This document shows, in pieces, positions 1 to 13,120 of a DNA stretch of 64,000 nt. The notes below the pieces were generated by a model that saw only the letters and a program-made list of their open reading frames with translations, was not told the origin of the DNA and did not search any database. The DNA is from Macrolepiota albuminosa (taxonomy: Eukaryota > Basidiomycota > Agaricomycetes > Agaricales > Agaricaceae): positions 226,567-290,566 of the forward strand of contig JAMWFC010000035.1 in NCBI GenBank assembly GCA_027475525.1, written 5' to 3'. Position 1 is the first letter of the stretch. Every line of letters begins with the position of its first letter. The translations under genes were made by a program, and so were the position numbers.

Positions 1-157
1 AGACAACAGCTTCCATGAAACGCTCCGGACAGCTCCAGGACCTTCAATAAAGTTGCCATTTCTCCGAAGGCAGATGGCTGCATCCACAAATCTCAGAACG
101 GACTGGAAGAAATCATTTTGAATTTCGTAAAAACTGTCTTGTGACACTCCCGTCCAC
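1..157 (-). CDS. Partial gene leaving the left edge, unrecognised
   Basis: Read on the minus strand, an open frame starts after a good acceptor (TTCTAG at 163-158) and stays open to position 1. It encodes about 52 residues, including DSFYEIQNDFFQSVLRF. I recognise no domain. It probably represents an internal exon whose downstream part lies outside the window. The upstream exon was not located. Composition matches the neighbouring host genes. It could also be a chance open frame, because it is short. Confidence 0.3.
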
Positions 158-847
158 CTAGAACAGTAGCACAAAAAGCGAAACAGTCGGTCGCTGTAGC
201 GAGAGCGCGTGTTACGGTGTCATCACACTAGAGTTCTCAAGCTTCCGAAGGAACTGAGTCCTGGATTTGTGAGATGACTACTGTAACTATCGAGTACACT
301 CTTTGTGTCCCGTCGGAGCTTACACAAAGCGGTTATGCATAATCATATGAAAAGAAGGAGAGCGCAATGTGGTCACGGTCGTTACAGTCGCCGTCAGTCG
401 CCGTACATACAAGGACGCTGACGAGATGATATCCCTCCAAAACAAGCAGATCTTCATAGGATAGTCAGCCAATTCAAGCATCACTCACTTGCTTAGTTCT
501 AATGGAAAAAAAAGAAACAAGTCTTGCGGACTGCAAGGACCCAAAGCGACCTCTTAACACATCGGCAGCGAAAGAATTACAGGGTAATTGCCCTTGGCGT
601 TGAATATCGCTGATATTCCATAAACGGAATTGCTAGAGGGTGAGACTAAAGACAATCATGAGACACTGCCAGAACTCTTCTAAGTGACCGAGGCGCCTAA
701 GCGCGAAGGGCTGTACCGATACCGTGATTACAAGGGTGTCAGCGGTATGAGCAAACAACTGCAAATACAGAGTTCATCCAGAACCGTCACTACACACTCT
801 TTTCTTTTATCGTGCGGTGCCCAGTAAAACCAATATATACTTTAAAG
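158..847. other. Intergenic region upstream of the PRP4 kinase
   Basis: No open frame of note and no repeat seen. It lies between a gene on the minus strand and the PRP4 kinase on the plus strand, so it is probably a shared divergent promoter region, partly occupied by 5' exons of the left gene. An AT-rich run (ATATATAC, about 833-840) sits just before the kinase ATG. Confidence 0.4.
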
Positions 848-3578
<2,731 letters not shown>

Positions 3579-3974
3579 ATCAACTCGGGCGACTTGTGGC
3601 ATGATGGATTACTTCCGATTCAGACGTAGATTCAGGATTCGTTTGTTTGCTTCGCTCGCAGGTCATGGTCGTTTGAGTTTTCCCTTCTGTTCTTTTCATT
3701 CTTATTATCTGTAGTCCGATCCGCTCCGCGGACATACGAGAAAGACAAAGAATTCAATGCAAAATGTTCATCCCGTGTCGTATGTTCTCACGCATATGGT
3801 AATTGTTCGTGTCGTGTGTGTAGTCATGCGATACTCTTAGAGGGTATGTGTTCCCACCCGGTCGATGGAGATGCTCTCATGATAAAGAGAGCGGGACTTG
3901 AGTCGCATAGTCGCAGTGATTCTTTTTCTGTCCCACTTGTCTTTGCAAGACTTCCGACCACTGACTTACCTGAG

Positions 3975-6032
3975 ATGACGACCAAACGTCTTCGAGGCCT
4001 ATTAACACACTTTGGTGCTCGCAGTCCCGTGAAGGAGACAGACAGTCCCATGAGTGCATCGGCTGTAGTTTCCGAACCAGAGCTCCCGACGTATGATAAA
4101 CTGCCTATGTTCAAGAATATACCAGGGTGCGCTTGGGGCCTGTGGGGCGAAGACGACCAACTGGGAACCGTTAATTTGCTCACGGAGAAGGTGGTACAAC
4201 GTGCGGCTCGGGAAGAGATCTTGTACGTCGAATGTTTTTAAATGCTTTGATCAGTGTGGGTTTTTCGGTTTCGGCTGTTCGCGAGCCCTTTCAGATATGT
4301 TTTTTTTTATCTTCCATGGTTGTTGTGGCGATTTGGGAGGAAACTTGACATGCGAATTTGACAGAACTGGGCATGCCATCTCATTGAACTGGTAAGCAGG
4401 TGCAATGTTCTTCTCATGACGTAGATCTGGTTGACGTTTTTCGTCCGATGATGTAGGCCGCTGAACTTTCCAGAGAAGGTACGTCCTTCTAGCCGACAAG
4501 CCGGACTCGTGGTTGACGTAATTTAATGACAATTCAGCCCGTGTTCAAGCGTAAGACGCCAGAGGTAAGGACGAAGCTACGGGGGGATAATCCTGTCGTT
4601 CGAGATGATGAGATTCATATCGTATGTCATTAATACTTCTGGTCTTCAATAAAGCAACAGAAACTTATGTTTGGAGCTTAGAACACGCAATCTGGGACAC
4701 AGTGGGACGGCCTGAGACACTACGGAGTCGTCGAACATGGGGTATACTACAATAAGTTATTATACGCTCATGGTTTTCTGCGTAGCAATCATACTCACGC
4801 ACTCATCTCTTTCCCAGTGTTCCAGGTCTTTCGCTTTCCGTGGGAGTCGCACCCATTCCAAACCCCAACGCCATCGATGCAAACCAAGCAAAGCTTGGTA
4901 TGCAAAGTACGTCTCAGGCTTCCGCATACTTTCACACTATGTCATGCCTTATCGTCATTTCAGATTGGGCGGACCACGGCATCTGCGGTCGCGGAGTTCT
5001 CCTTGACGTCGTGCGTCATCAGACGAAAGATGGCACCCTGCAATATGATCCCTGGACTACCCACGCGATTACTGCTGCGGATCTGAAGGAATGTGCGGCG
5101 GCTCAAGGAGTTTCATTCCGCCAAGGCGATATTCTCCTTTTGAGGGTCGGATTTATCCAGAAATATTATGCCGTATCGCAGGAGGAGCGGGACGCTCTTC
5201 CTGGACGTCCAGAGACGTTGTGCGTGAACTGAATATCCCTTAGAAAGCTTAGATGAGGCACGGCTGAATGTGAAGTATGATGACAGCGCGGGAATCGAGC
5301 AGTCAGAGGACATGAAGCGGTTCTTGTGGTGCGTTCAAGTTCCCTGTTGTGGATATGCTACGGATGCCACAGGACGCTTATTAATGAACATTCACATCTA
5401 CATAGGGACAACCACTTTGCGGCAATCGCTTCAGATCAGCCGTCGTTGGAGGTAAAAGACTACGGTGCTTTAACTCGAGAATGTTATCTGATCACATGTT
5501 ACTACCCCTTTCTTAGCGTTGGCCCACGCCCCAGGGCGTGCCACACATGCATCAGGTAAAATTATAACTTTGGCTAAGAGGCTCGTCCGAATTAGGTGCT
5601 GATATCGCCACTCATCTAGACCATACTCGGGTTAGTGTAATGTTTTTTGGCTCCTAACGTCGATTAAGGAGACTGACGTTATCGATGTGATATCGTGGTA
5701 ACTGTCGCAGATTATGGGGCATGCCTATCGGTAGGTCTGGGAAGTTGTTTCCGGTACGCTGTATGATCAATGCCGGCGGCTTTTCTTAGGCGAGTTCTTT
5801 GATCTTGAGAAATTGGCTGAAAAGTGCGCGGAATCCGGAAGATACACCTTCTTCTTCTCCTCGTGGCCATTGAATATGTAAGTGTAAAGTGGCTTGAAAA
5901 GTGTACAGCGATTGTGACAGTTTTTCCTTTGATCTAGCATCGGCGGATGCGCTAGTCCTCCGAATGCTGCTGTAAGTCATTTCCGAAGCATTAAAAAGAT
6001 GGGTGATTTAGATGACTTTAAGGCCTATTTCT
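3975..6032 (+). CDS. Cyclase-family protein (kynurenine-formamidase-like fold), many introns
   Basis: Member of the fungal putative cyclase family (Pfam Cyclase). The substrate cannot be read from sequence. Characteristic pieces appear in order over several exons: WGEDDQLGTVNLLT, SLNW, DDEIHINTQSGTQWDGLRHYG, VAPIPNPNAIDANQ, WADHGICGRGVLLD, YDPWTTHAITAADLK, GDILLLRVGF, AGIEQSEDMKRFLW, FAAIASDQPSLE, WPTPQGVPHMHQ, MPIGEFFDLEKLAEKC and SGRYTFFFSSWPLN. The HGICGRG and DGLRHYG segments hold the metal-site histidines typical of the family. The start is the ATG at 3975 (MTTKRLRG); an ATG at 4050 is an alternative. The 3' end is uncertain: after the conserved ending CASPPNAA the reading either continues to a stop at 6030-6032 or splices at GTAAGT (5971). 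Confidence 0.82.
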
Positions 6033-6491
6033 GATCCTCTTACCTTCATAATGTCACATATGAAACATCATGAGATCCATTTGCGCCTCATTGTGATCTT
6101 TGCAGTCTGATGGGCACCATATTGAGCATCAGCGGAAAGATTTTGTAGATGGAGTATCTCCTTTTATGCATAGTTTCTTTGTTGCGAGATGTAAATTGTT
6201 CATCTGATACCACGATTTACGCCTCGAGGCATACACATGGAAGCGCGGGATGATCCTGGTTGCCTAATGTCACACTGTTCTGTTAGCTGACCCCTGTTTT
6301 ATGGTATGGAAGAGCGCTCGAAAAAGTCAACCTACGAATTCTCCGGTATCAGCCACAACTCACTCGACCTTGTGGGATGGGCCACAAATGGATCACGTGA
6401 CAAGGTATATGTGTTCAAATCACTGACTAAAACAGGTTGAACATCTCGTCCATTCCCCAGGTCTGCTGTGGCTTCGTCGCCGGGAGCAACG
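6033..6491 (+). promoter_or_regulatory. Intergenic region upstream of shugoshin
   Basis: About 460 bp with no supported open frame. It must contain the 3' end of the cyclase transcript and the shugoshin promoter. No TATA box or other defined site was identified. Confidence 0.35.
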
Positions 6492-8439
6492 ATGAGCAGG
6501 AGGGAGTCGCGCGTGTCTACGGGCGCTCGTCAGAACGATGCTCTGTTTGAGTTCGAGAACTGTGAGTTGTCATGTTCTATGTTCGTTGCTGTCCTGATGT
6601 GCTGGTGGCAGTCAAGAAGAAGTTTCTGCTTGCCAACAAACACATAACCAAGTCAGTGGAATAGGGTTTTGACACTTTTGTGGCTAATCACCGCGATACA
6701 GACTCAACTCCACGCTGGGTGTTCGTATCGAGGAGCTGAACGCCGAGATATCGAAACTATACGTTGAAAACCTCAAACTAAAGGCATCCGAGATTGCGCT
6801 AGTCACACAGCTCAAACGTGAACGTGAAAAGTCTCGCAAGCTCATGGCAGAGGCTGAAGCAGCAGTATGTCGTGCCTTTACGGACGTTATGAAATTTACG
6901 TCAACTTTACGTGTTCATCAGACTCATAACCTCACAAAACACTTGGGATACCTTCGTGAAACACTTAATATACCCACCGCATTGCCCATGCAAGAGCCGC
7001 CTCCTGCTCCTCGCGCTCGCAGACTCCCGTCTACTGTCAATACTGACCCAGGAAGCTCACTGCAAGGTAACCGTTTGTCGCGTCCGCCAAATGTTCCTGG
7101 CATATGCGAAGAAGAGGAACTATCATCCTTGACATCTGAATCAGAAATAGCGAAACAACTGAGTCCTGTTCCGCGAAAAGTCAAGGCCAAATCACGACCC
7201 TCCGCGTCACGACTACCTGTGCCGTCGCGGATTTCATCGCCACCACCTCCATCTGACGATGCATTCCAAGTAGGATTGAAGTTTGCAGCAGCCTCTAAGC
7301 CGCGAAAGCCTTCGCGTAGGCAGAGTGGAATGCTGAGCGTCAGCACCGAGGTTTTGTCTGTACCGCGTGCGCCAAGTCCTGCTTTTGGTTCCCCGTTGAG
7401 AACAGCAGCGGGGTTAGAAGAGGAGGAAGAGGAAATGGACATTGTGACTGATCAGCTTGTGGATGTGGAAGACGACGTGGATCCGGAGCCAAAACTACCA
7501 CCCCAAAAGAAAGAGCGGCGCAAGAGTCGTGGGAAAGAACGAGGGACGCTGGAAGAGCCAGAGGCCGTGGCCGAGGACAGTAAACCACGGGAACGAAAGA
7601 AGAAGGAGAAACTGGATGGTGAAACAGATGGTGGGGGAAAGCCTCGCCTGCAAGATGTCACTAATTCTCGTGCTGCCCTTATATCAATAGACAATACCGG
7701 TATGCGTTATAACTATACGGTAATGTGAGAACGCTCTTGATTAACTTTTTGTCAATAGTTCCTTCGTCGGCTGCTGCGAGGGCATTCCTTACGACATCAC
7801 CGACACCTTCAGCACCTACATCAAGAGGATCATCAAGTCCTGTCCCTTCCGGCGAAGGTGAAAGCTCAAGCGGCGTACGAGAACGAAGACAAAGAAAGAG
7901 TGTAAACTACGCTGAACCCAAACTGAACACGTACGTATCCACTTGTGCCCCTTTTCTCATACCTATTCTATCATAGGAAAATGCGGAAACCCGATCCCCC
8001 ACCCGGAACGGTTTCCCAGAAGAAGCGTTCATCAGCTGCGGCCATCCTTACCACCTATCATCCGCCAGAAGATACAGGCAATGATGCGGACAACGACACA
8101 GAGGCACGTCCGTCGCTCGAGATTCTCCCGCGTATGAACGGTGTCTCAGTCAATTCCGAGTCGTTACCGCTCCCGCCCTCGCGATCCACATCTTCCATGT
8201 CGATGATGATTTCTCCTCCACCTCCACGTTTGTCGGTGAAGCGCAAAAAGTCACGGCCTATTTTGGAGGATGGCGATAGCGACGGGGCAGAGGCAGATGC
8301 GGAATACGTCTCCTTGAATCCCTTGTGGATAAATGTCGATGGCCGACGACGGGCCGCGGGTGGTGGTGGGACGAACGGTGGAAGCAAGGGAAACACGGTG
8401 GCTCTCGATGACCCGAGGCGGCATAGCTTGGCTGTTTGA
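6492..8439 (+). CDS. SGO1: Shugoshin, centromeric cohesion protector
   Basis: Shugoshin recruits PP2A to pericentromeres and protects cohesin. The N-terminal coiled coil is clear: FEFENFKKKFLLANKHITKL, then LNSTLGVRIEELNAEI and YVENLKLKASEIALVTQLK. The basic C-terminal shugoshin motif is present as RKSVNYAEPKLNT joined over an intron to KMRKPDPPPG. The middle is long, low-complexity, Ser/Pro-rich and charged. Proposed exons: 6492-6561, 6612-6651, 6702-6864, 6922-7699, 7759-7930 and 7977-8439, 1686 nt in total, giving 561 aa. The 57-nt intron at 6865-6921 (GTATGT...CAG) is a multiple of three, so it reads through without a stop. Removing it joins EAEAA to THNLTKHLG, which fits the family better. 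The gene lies tandem with the cyclase gene. Confidence 0.88.
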
Positions 8440-9000
8440 CTGAGCTGTTTTATCTATGCGAACTGAATCGCGATGCCGTCTGCAGACTCTACGGGAGTAT
8501 GCTTTGAACACTAGCCACCATACGCATTGTTTTCCCTGGAGAATTCTCCATCTTGTAGCCCTGTGTCCCGGTGGTCAGTAACGACATCATGATTTTTCCT
8601 TTTTTCTCTCGCTATCTTGAGTTTTCTTCCTGTTTATCTCATAGTTACGTCTGGGATGGTTATGAATTACGTACCATAGTTTTGCGCAGTGGGTAATGTA
8701 CGTATCAAGTCAGCTTCTAAAGCCTTGGGTATACAATTCATATTGTATATATAATTCCCTCGTATATATGGTCAAGGGTAGTTGAAGGACGGTTTAACAT
8801 CTCAAGGGTGCGGGAATCTGTAAATTTTTTCTTGGGCCTTACGTCCCACCCGTTTCATGTTGGTCCTGTCCTTCCTATGCGAACGAGAAGGGGCCGCAAT
8901 CTGATTTGGAGTAGTTTGTTAACTTTTTCTTCTCCAACCGTCAAATAATCATATCCGCGGATATTCTGAGTGTGTCAAATAAACTTGGATCACTGCGAAA
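8440..9000. other. 3' flank of shugoshin and edge of the AT-rich domain
   Basis: No gene seen. Host-like composition with CpG continues to about 8960. The CpG-poor domain begins close to 9000. Confidence 0.5.
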
Positions 9001-9012
9001 TACTACATAGAC

Positions 9013-9560
9013 ATGTCAGCCACACAGAGATGGAATACAATTCTAGACAATCCACCTTTGAATGTAGCTGAAATGAGACTCCCAAGTAGTTCTTCCAGTG
9101 CATTTTTCACGAGGTTAGCATCAGGCAGAGGTTATTTGAGCAGTGAGCTAGTCCTGTTGTGTCCCAAGCAGCCTACTATTTCAGCTTGGATTAAAGGTGA
9201 GAGCAGGTACTGTGAACAGTATGTCAAAGCATTGGAAAAGAGTCAGCCAACAAATGCAAAGTGACAAAAGCAGGTAGAGCATCCTAAAGTCAACAAGATG
9301 CTTGAATTATGGATATCAAAGGCTATGTCTGATGGTATTGTGCTTAGTCAGGAGATTCTCAGACAGAAGTGGAATTGTTTTGCAGATCTTGCAGGAATAC
9401 TGGATGTTGAAATGGCTGAGTTGAAGTACAGCGCAGGGGTGGCTAGATCAATCAAAGAAGTGAAGTGGCCTAAAAAGCTTCAAATGTCACGGAGAAGCTG
9501 CTTTTGCAAATCCTAGAGATGTTGAACAAGAATAGAAGCATATACAGGAGTTGATTATAT
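9013..9560 (+). pseudogene. Relic of a pogo/Fot1-like transposase (CENP-B/Tc5-type DNA-binding region)
   Basis: Two adjacent open segments (9013-9264 and 9298-9516) belong to one decayed protein. ISAWIKGESRY followed by NKMLELWISKAM and GILLS/GIVLS-EILRQKWNCFAD is the N-terminal double helix-turn-helix layout of CENP-B/Tc5-HTH transposases of the pogo group. The expected segment around KRHGEAA survives only in another frame near 9490 (CHGEAAFANP), showing an indel. There is at least one in-frame stop (9262-9264). No DDE catalytic domain follows, so this is a 5' fragment. Codons are depleted of CpG. Confidence 0.6.
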
Positions 9561-9667
9561 AGTTACCCATTGAAGAACATTTTTAACACGGGTAAAACTG
9601 GAATTTTCTAGGTGTAAGTTCATTTTCTGTACACATATCTGTTGATATATACTTATCATGATTTATC

Positions 9668-10475
9668 CATTTTAGGCCTTACCGATGGCCATGCATGGCA
9701 AGCAACAGATCCAATCAGTGATAGCACCAGTGGCAGCTGACATCACACTGCCAGCAAGCATTGACAGGTGGCATTACTCAATCAGCACATGGTACAGCTA
9801 GCTGATGACAGTGCTTACAAGTTGGGAATAATGGCATTTACTCATGACAGAAAGCTTGGCACCCTCTCTCAGTTCAGATGGACAGCATTCTTGTTTATTT
9901 CTTACTATTTAGTTTAATGCATGGTGTTTACTTACATTTCTTACAGTTCACTGCTCCTTGGTGACTCTTAGCCACTTAGCAACAGTAAACTCATTTTTAC
10001 TATAAATACTTACTGTTGTCACTAGTTACAGACAGAACAGAGTACTCCATTACCCCCCTCAGTTCATCCTACGATCCAGATTTCTTTTGTGCTGACTAAG
10101 TTCAAAGTCACCAATTGTCTGAACACCTTTAGCTTGCTTGCTGCAGTTATGCCTATGGAATCTATATATCTTGCACATACAGCAGGCATCACACAGCTTA
10201 GTCATTGCCAAACCTCTAGTTTTCTTGCTGCACCTTACTCATATTTGCTCCCCTCTTTCATTTAGGTGCACTTTGTTGTTGGCGCACTTTTCTTACTGCA
10301 CATTGCTTACTGATTTTCCTTTCTGACTTTTATCAAATCTTGCCATTCAACTCATTGAGACTTGTTCTCTGGGACCTGCCCAGTACTTCCTCAAACACTT
10401 AGCATGCCCAACACATATTCCCTGGTCAGTAGCCATAAACCATGTCTGCTACTGACCAACTTTTGGGCATCATCA
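9668..10475 (+). repeat. Decayed LTR of the same family as the young Gypsy element (family A)
   Basis: From CATTTTAGGCC near 9670 to GGGCATCATCA at 10475 the sequence follows the LTR at 45195-46143 in order, including GCAAG-AGATCCAATCAGTGATAGC, TTCTCTGGGACCTGCCC and CTACTGACCAA. The first 100 or so bases of the LTR are not recognisable. Many LTR CG dinucleotides are TG or CA here. No internal element sequence follows. Confidence 0.75.
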
Positions 10476-10481
10476 GCATGC

Positions 10482-10936
10482 TGTAAGGAGAACACTTAAC
10501 ATCTGCAGAACTCTTTCCACAGAGCCAGCAAGCACCAGTGACAAGTGGGAGTCAAGCAGGTGTAGAAGCAAGCAAGAGTCAAGCAAGGGACTGGCAAGGC
10601 TAACTGAGCAGTCAGACATTGCTAGACAGCTTACAGTAAGTTCAGTGTGTAGGCCAGAAAATACTGCTATTGTTCAGATATTCTATCTACAGACTGCCTT
10701 TATAGATTATATCAGTGGCTGTGCTATTACTAATACTGCTTAACTAATTGGGCCCTGGTATGTAATATAGTATGACTAACAATAGTTGATACTGAGTAAG
10801 GTCCATGCATATGACTCATCAAGGCTGACTACTAGAAAATGAAAGGGGATAGAATAGGCTGAGTGGTTATTCAGATGTGCTAAGAGTAGGCATGTCATCA
10901 GACTAAGCTCAGTGGTCTGGAAACCAGTCTCCTGAC
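10482..10936 (-). repeat. Solo LTR, family B, with 5-bp target duplication
   Basis: Read on the minus strand the unit starts TGTCAGGAGACTGG and ends CTCCTTACA (TG...CA). It is flanked by the direct repeat CATGC at 10477-10481 and 10937-10941. A TATA-like CTATAAAGG lies inside. A second copy, in the opposite orientation, begins at 39518. No coding sequence is attached, so it is a solo LTR. Confidence 0.8.
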
Positions 10937-10941
10937 ACATG

Positions 10942-11555
10942 CAATCTGACCTTGGCACATGCAATTTATTCATTTTAGGCCATATCCAATGACCATGCAC
11001 AGCAAGAGATGGATCCAATCACTAGTAGCATTGGTGGCAGCTGGAATGACAATTGATAGATGGCATCAATTTGTCAGCAAATGATAGCCAGTGGCAGTGC
11101 TTATAGATTGAAATGATGGAGTTTTTCTGTGACTAACAGCTTGGCATTTCACCTTGACACCTCATGATTCAGATTTCTTTTGAGCTGACTTAATTTAGTT
11201 GCCAACTATCTGAACATCTTGTCTGCTTGCTGCAGTCTTACTTATTATACAGAACCTACATGCCTTGCATCTACAGCAGGCATTTCACAGCTTAAATGTT
11301 GCTAAGCCCTTAGTTTTCTTGCTACACTCCTTGCTATATTCAAACTTACATTATCTCTCTTTTCTTTTCTAGATGCACTTAGTCATCAGTGCACTCTCTT
11401 TACCATATTTCTTTTACTGACTCACATCTTTTTTTGCTGCTTAATTTGTTATTTGACATGTTTTCTGAGACCTGCCTAGGATTCCCTCACACACTTAGCA
11501 TGCCCAACACACATTTCCAGATTAGTAGCTATAAACTGTGTCTGCTACTGGCCTA
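10942..11555 (+). repeat. Partial decayed family A LTR
   Basis: Resumes the family A LTR from about its position 75 (GCAATCTGACCTTGGCACATGC resembles the GCATTTGTTCCGAACTTGGC region, CpG lost), through CATTTTAGGCC, to the GAGACCTGCC and TGTCTGCTACTGGCC region. The last part of the LTR is missing, the break being at family D sequence near 11556. Confidence 0.6.
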
Positions 11556-11834
11556 GTGGTGCTCTGACAGATGCAGCATTTAATATTATCTCTATTTGGA
11601 ATCAATCAGGGCTTTGTCAATAACCACTTTTCCATGGTTGCACTAGTATTATCTTCCCTTCACTCCTAAGTCTTTGAAGTCAATAATATCAAATAGTAAT
11701 TGTTACTGTTGAGTAGAGCCTGTTAAATTGCCAAGGATATCATAAGCCTATACAATAGCTTGGGTCTCCACTGATGTTGGTAGGCCTATATTGCCCAATG
11801 ATGCACTCAGTCCAAGCAGAAGCCTATCACTGTA
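11556..11834 (+). repeat. Interspersed repeat family D
   Basis: Shares ordered similarity with 59100-59405: CTTTGAAGTCAATA, TAGGCCTAT-TTG, ATG-TGCTCAGTC and AGAAGCCTATCA. Both copies are diverged and lack coding capacity. They could be LTR remnants of a further element, but the ends were not resolved. Confidence 0.5.
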
Positions 11835-12129
11835 GTTTGCCTTTCTAACTTCTAAAGTCTGGAGTTTTCTGGCCTTGTTTATGCAATTATTTGTTTAGAC
11901 AATTTTTGAGTTTTTTAAGATTTTGTTGTCCTGTACAGTTGTTTTCCATGCTTCAGAGGCCTCAGAAACATTAATCCTAGCATAGAAAATCTCTAGACTT
12001 GTTTTCTTTGGATCTTCCTCTGCTAGGTGAGTAGTTATTATGATATTGTTAGTATATACTCTAATATACTTTAGATCTCTCTCTGCCAGCTGTATAACTG
12101 AGCCATAGTCTCCAAAGATCACCCTTACA
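11835..12129 (+). repeat. 5'-truncated family C LTR
   Basis: Matches the 3' part of the family C LTRs at 60134-60651 and 61108-63101, ending in the family-typical CCCTTACA. It includes CTTCTAAAGTCTGGAGTTTT, TGTACAGTTGTTT and the internal repeated word CTTTGGATCT. The 5' end is lost at the junction with family D. Confidence 0.7.
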
Positions 12130-12289
12130 ACTGCAGCAAATACTCAAACTCCCAATCCTCCTAGAATTTGCAAAGAGGTCTGCTCTGGCAGCCTAGCAAC
12201 TTCTTCAACAAGTAGAACTAGAATTCTTGCATTTTTCTCTTTTCTGATAGCTGGCCTCCAGTAAGTCAGAGATTTATAAATGCTAACTC

Positions 12290-13120
12290 CAGCAGCAGTG
12301 TCTGCCCCCAGGCCCAGCTTAATGCTGCCATGGCCTCTGACACCTCTGATGATGCCTTGACTTCTGACAATGCTCTACAAGAACCTCTGGACAACAAGCA
12401 TCCCAATGACTACAATAAGGAGGCTCTCTGGGCTCATTGACTTTGACAACCTAGACAAGCTTGAATTGAGGTATCTGAAAATGTGCAGAAACAATGGAGC
12501 AAGAAAGGCACTTGTATTCTGTGCAGCAAAAAAGCTATCACATCTCAGAATGCCCCAAATAATGAATAATAGATTGCATCATCTGAACCTTTGAAGGAGA
12601 GGATGCTACTTACAAATACTCAGAAAACAACCTGGTGATTTAGATCTGAAAGATGCACCAAATTGAAAAATTGATTCCAATATCTTCTCTATCCCTGTAT
12701 CTCATCTTTGTGCAACAGCACTTGCATAAAACACCCTCACAGCTTATCTCTCCTCCTACTTCTTGCACTCTCTTCTCCTGAAGACCTACATCATACTCCA
12801 GAGATTCTCTCAACATTCTGGTCAATAATGGTGTCCATCAACAACTTCATTGATGAAGCTTGGTCTGCTTCTACCTCAGAGCCAGTACAATAGCTTGTCT
12901 TCTCTGTTTGACTCTGCCTCTTTGATGAGAAGGCCTCCTTGGTGGAAGACATCACCCACTTTGTACATATGCCCATTATTTTCACTAATAGACAAACTCA
13001 AATACTCTAAATGCTAATGACCAAACTCTATCTCTCTATGCTCCTGATACTGGAACTTTTCTAGCTCTGAAACATCAACTCTTGCTTTGACTAGCAGCAT
13101 TTTATTCTATGTTTGGACTA
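12290..13120 (+). pseudogene. Decayed Ty3/Gypsy gag-protease segment
   Basis: Short frames shifted against each other carry recognisable pieces: DFDNLDKLELRYLKMCRNN, then a broken zinc knuckle (CILC at about 12510, with H and C in another frame, HISECP), then ASINFIDEA-like and FDEKASLVEDITHFVHMPII segments. The latter resemble the aspartic protease region of Agaricomycete Gypsy polyproteins (GASxSFID ... LFDGxxx ... ITHSVTLPI). Many stops and indels. This differs from the intact element at 45195-56734. Confidence 0.42.

Noticed and set aside
6924..7694. Long minus-strand open frames opposite the shugoshin gene
   Set aside because: Shadow frames of a Ser/Pro-rich coding region with no splice structure or motif of their own.
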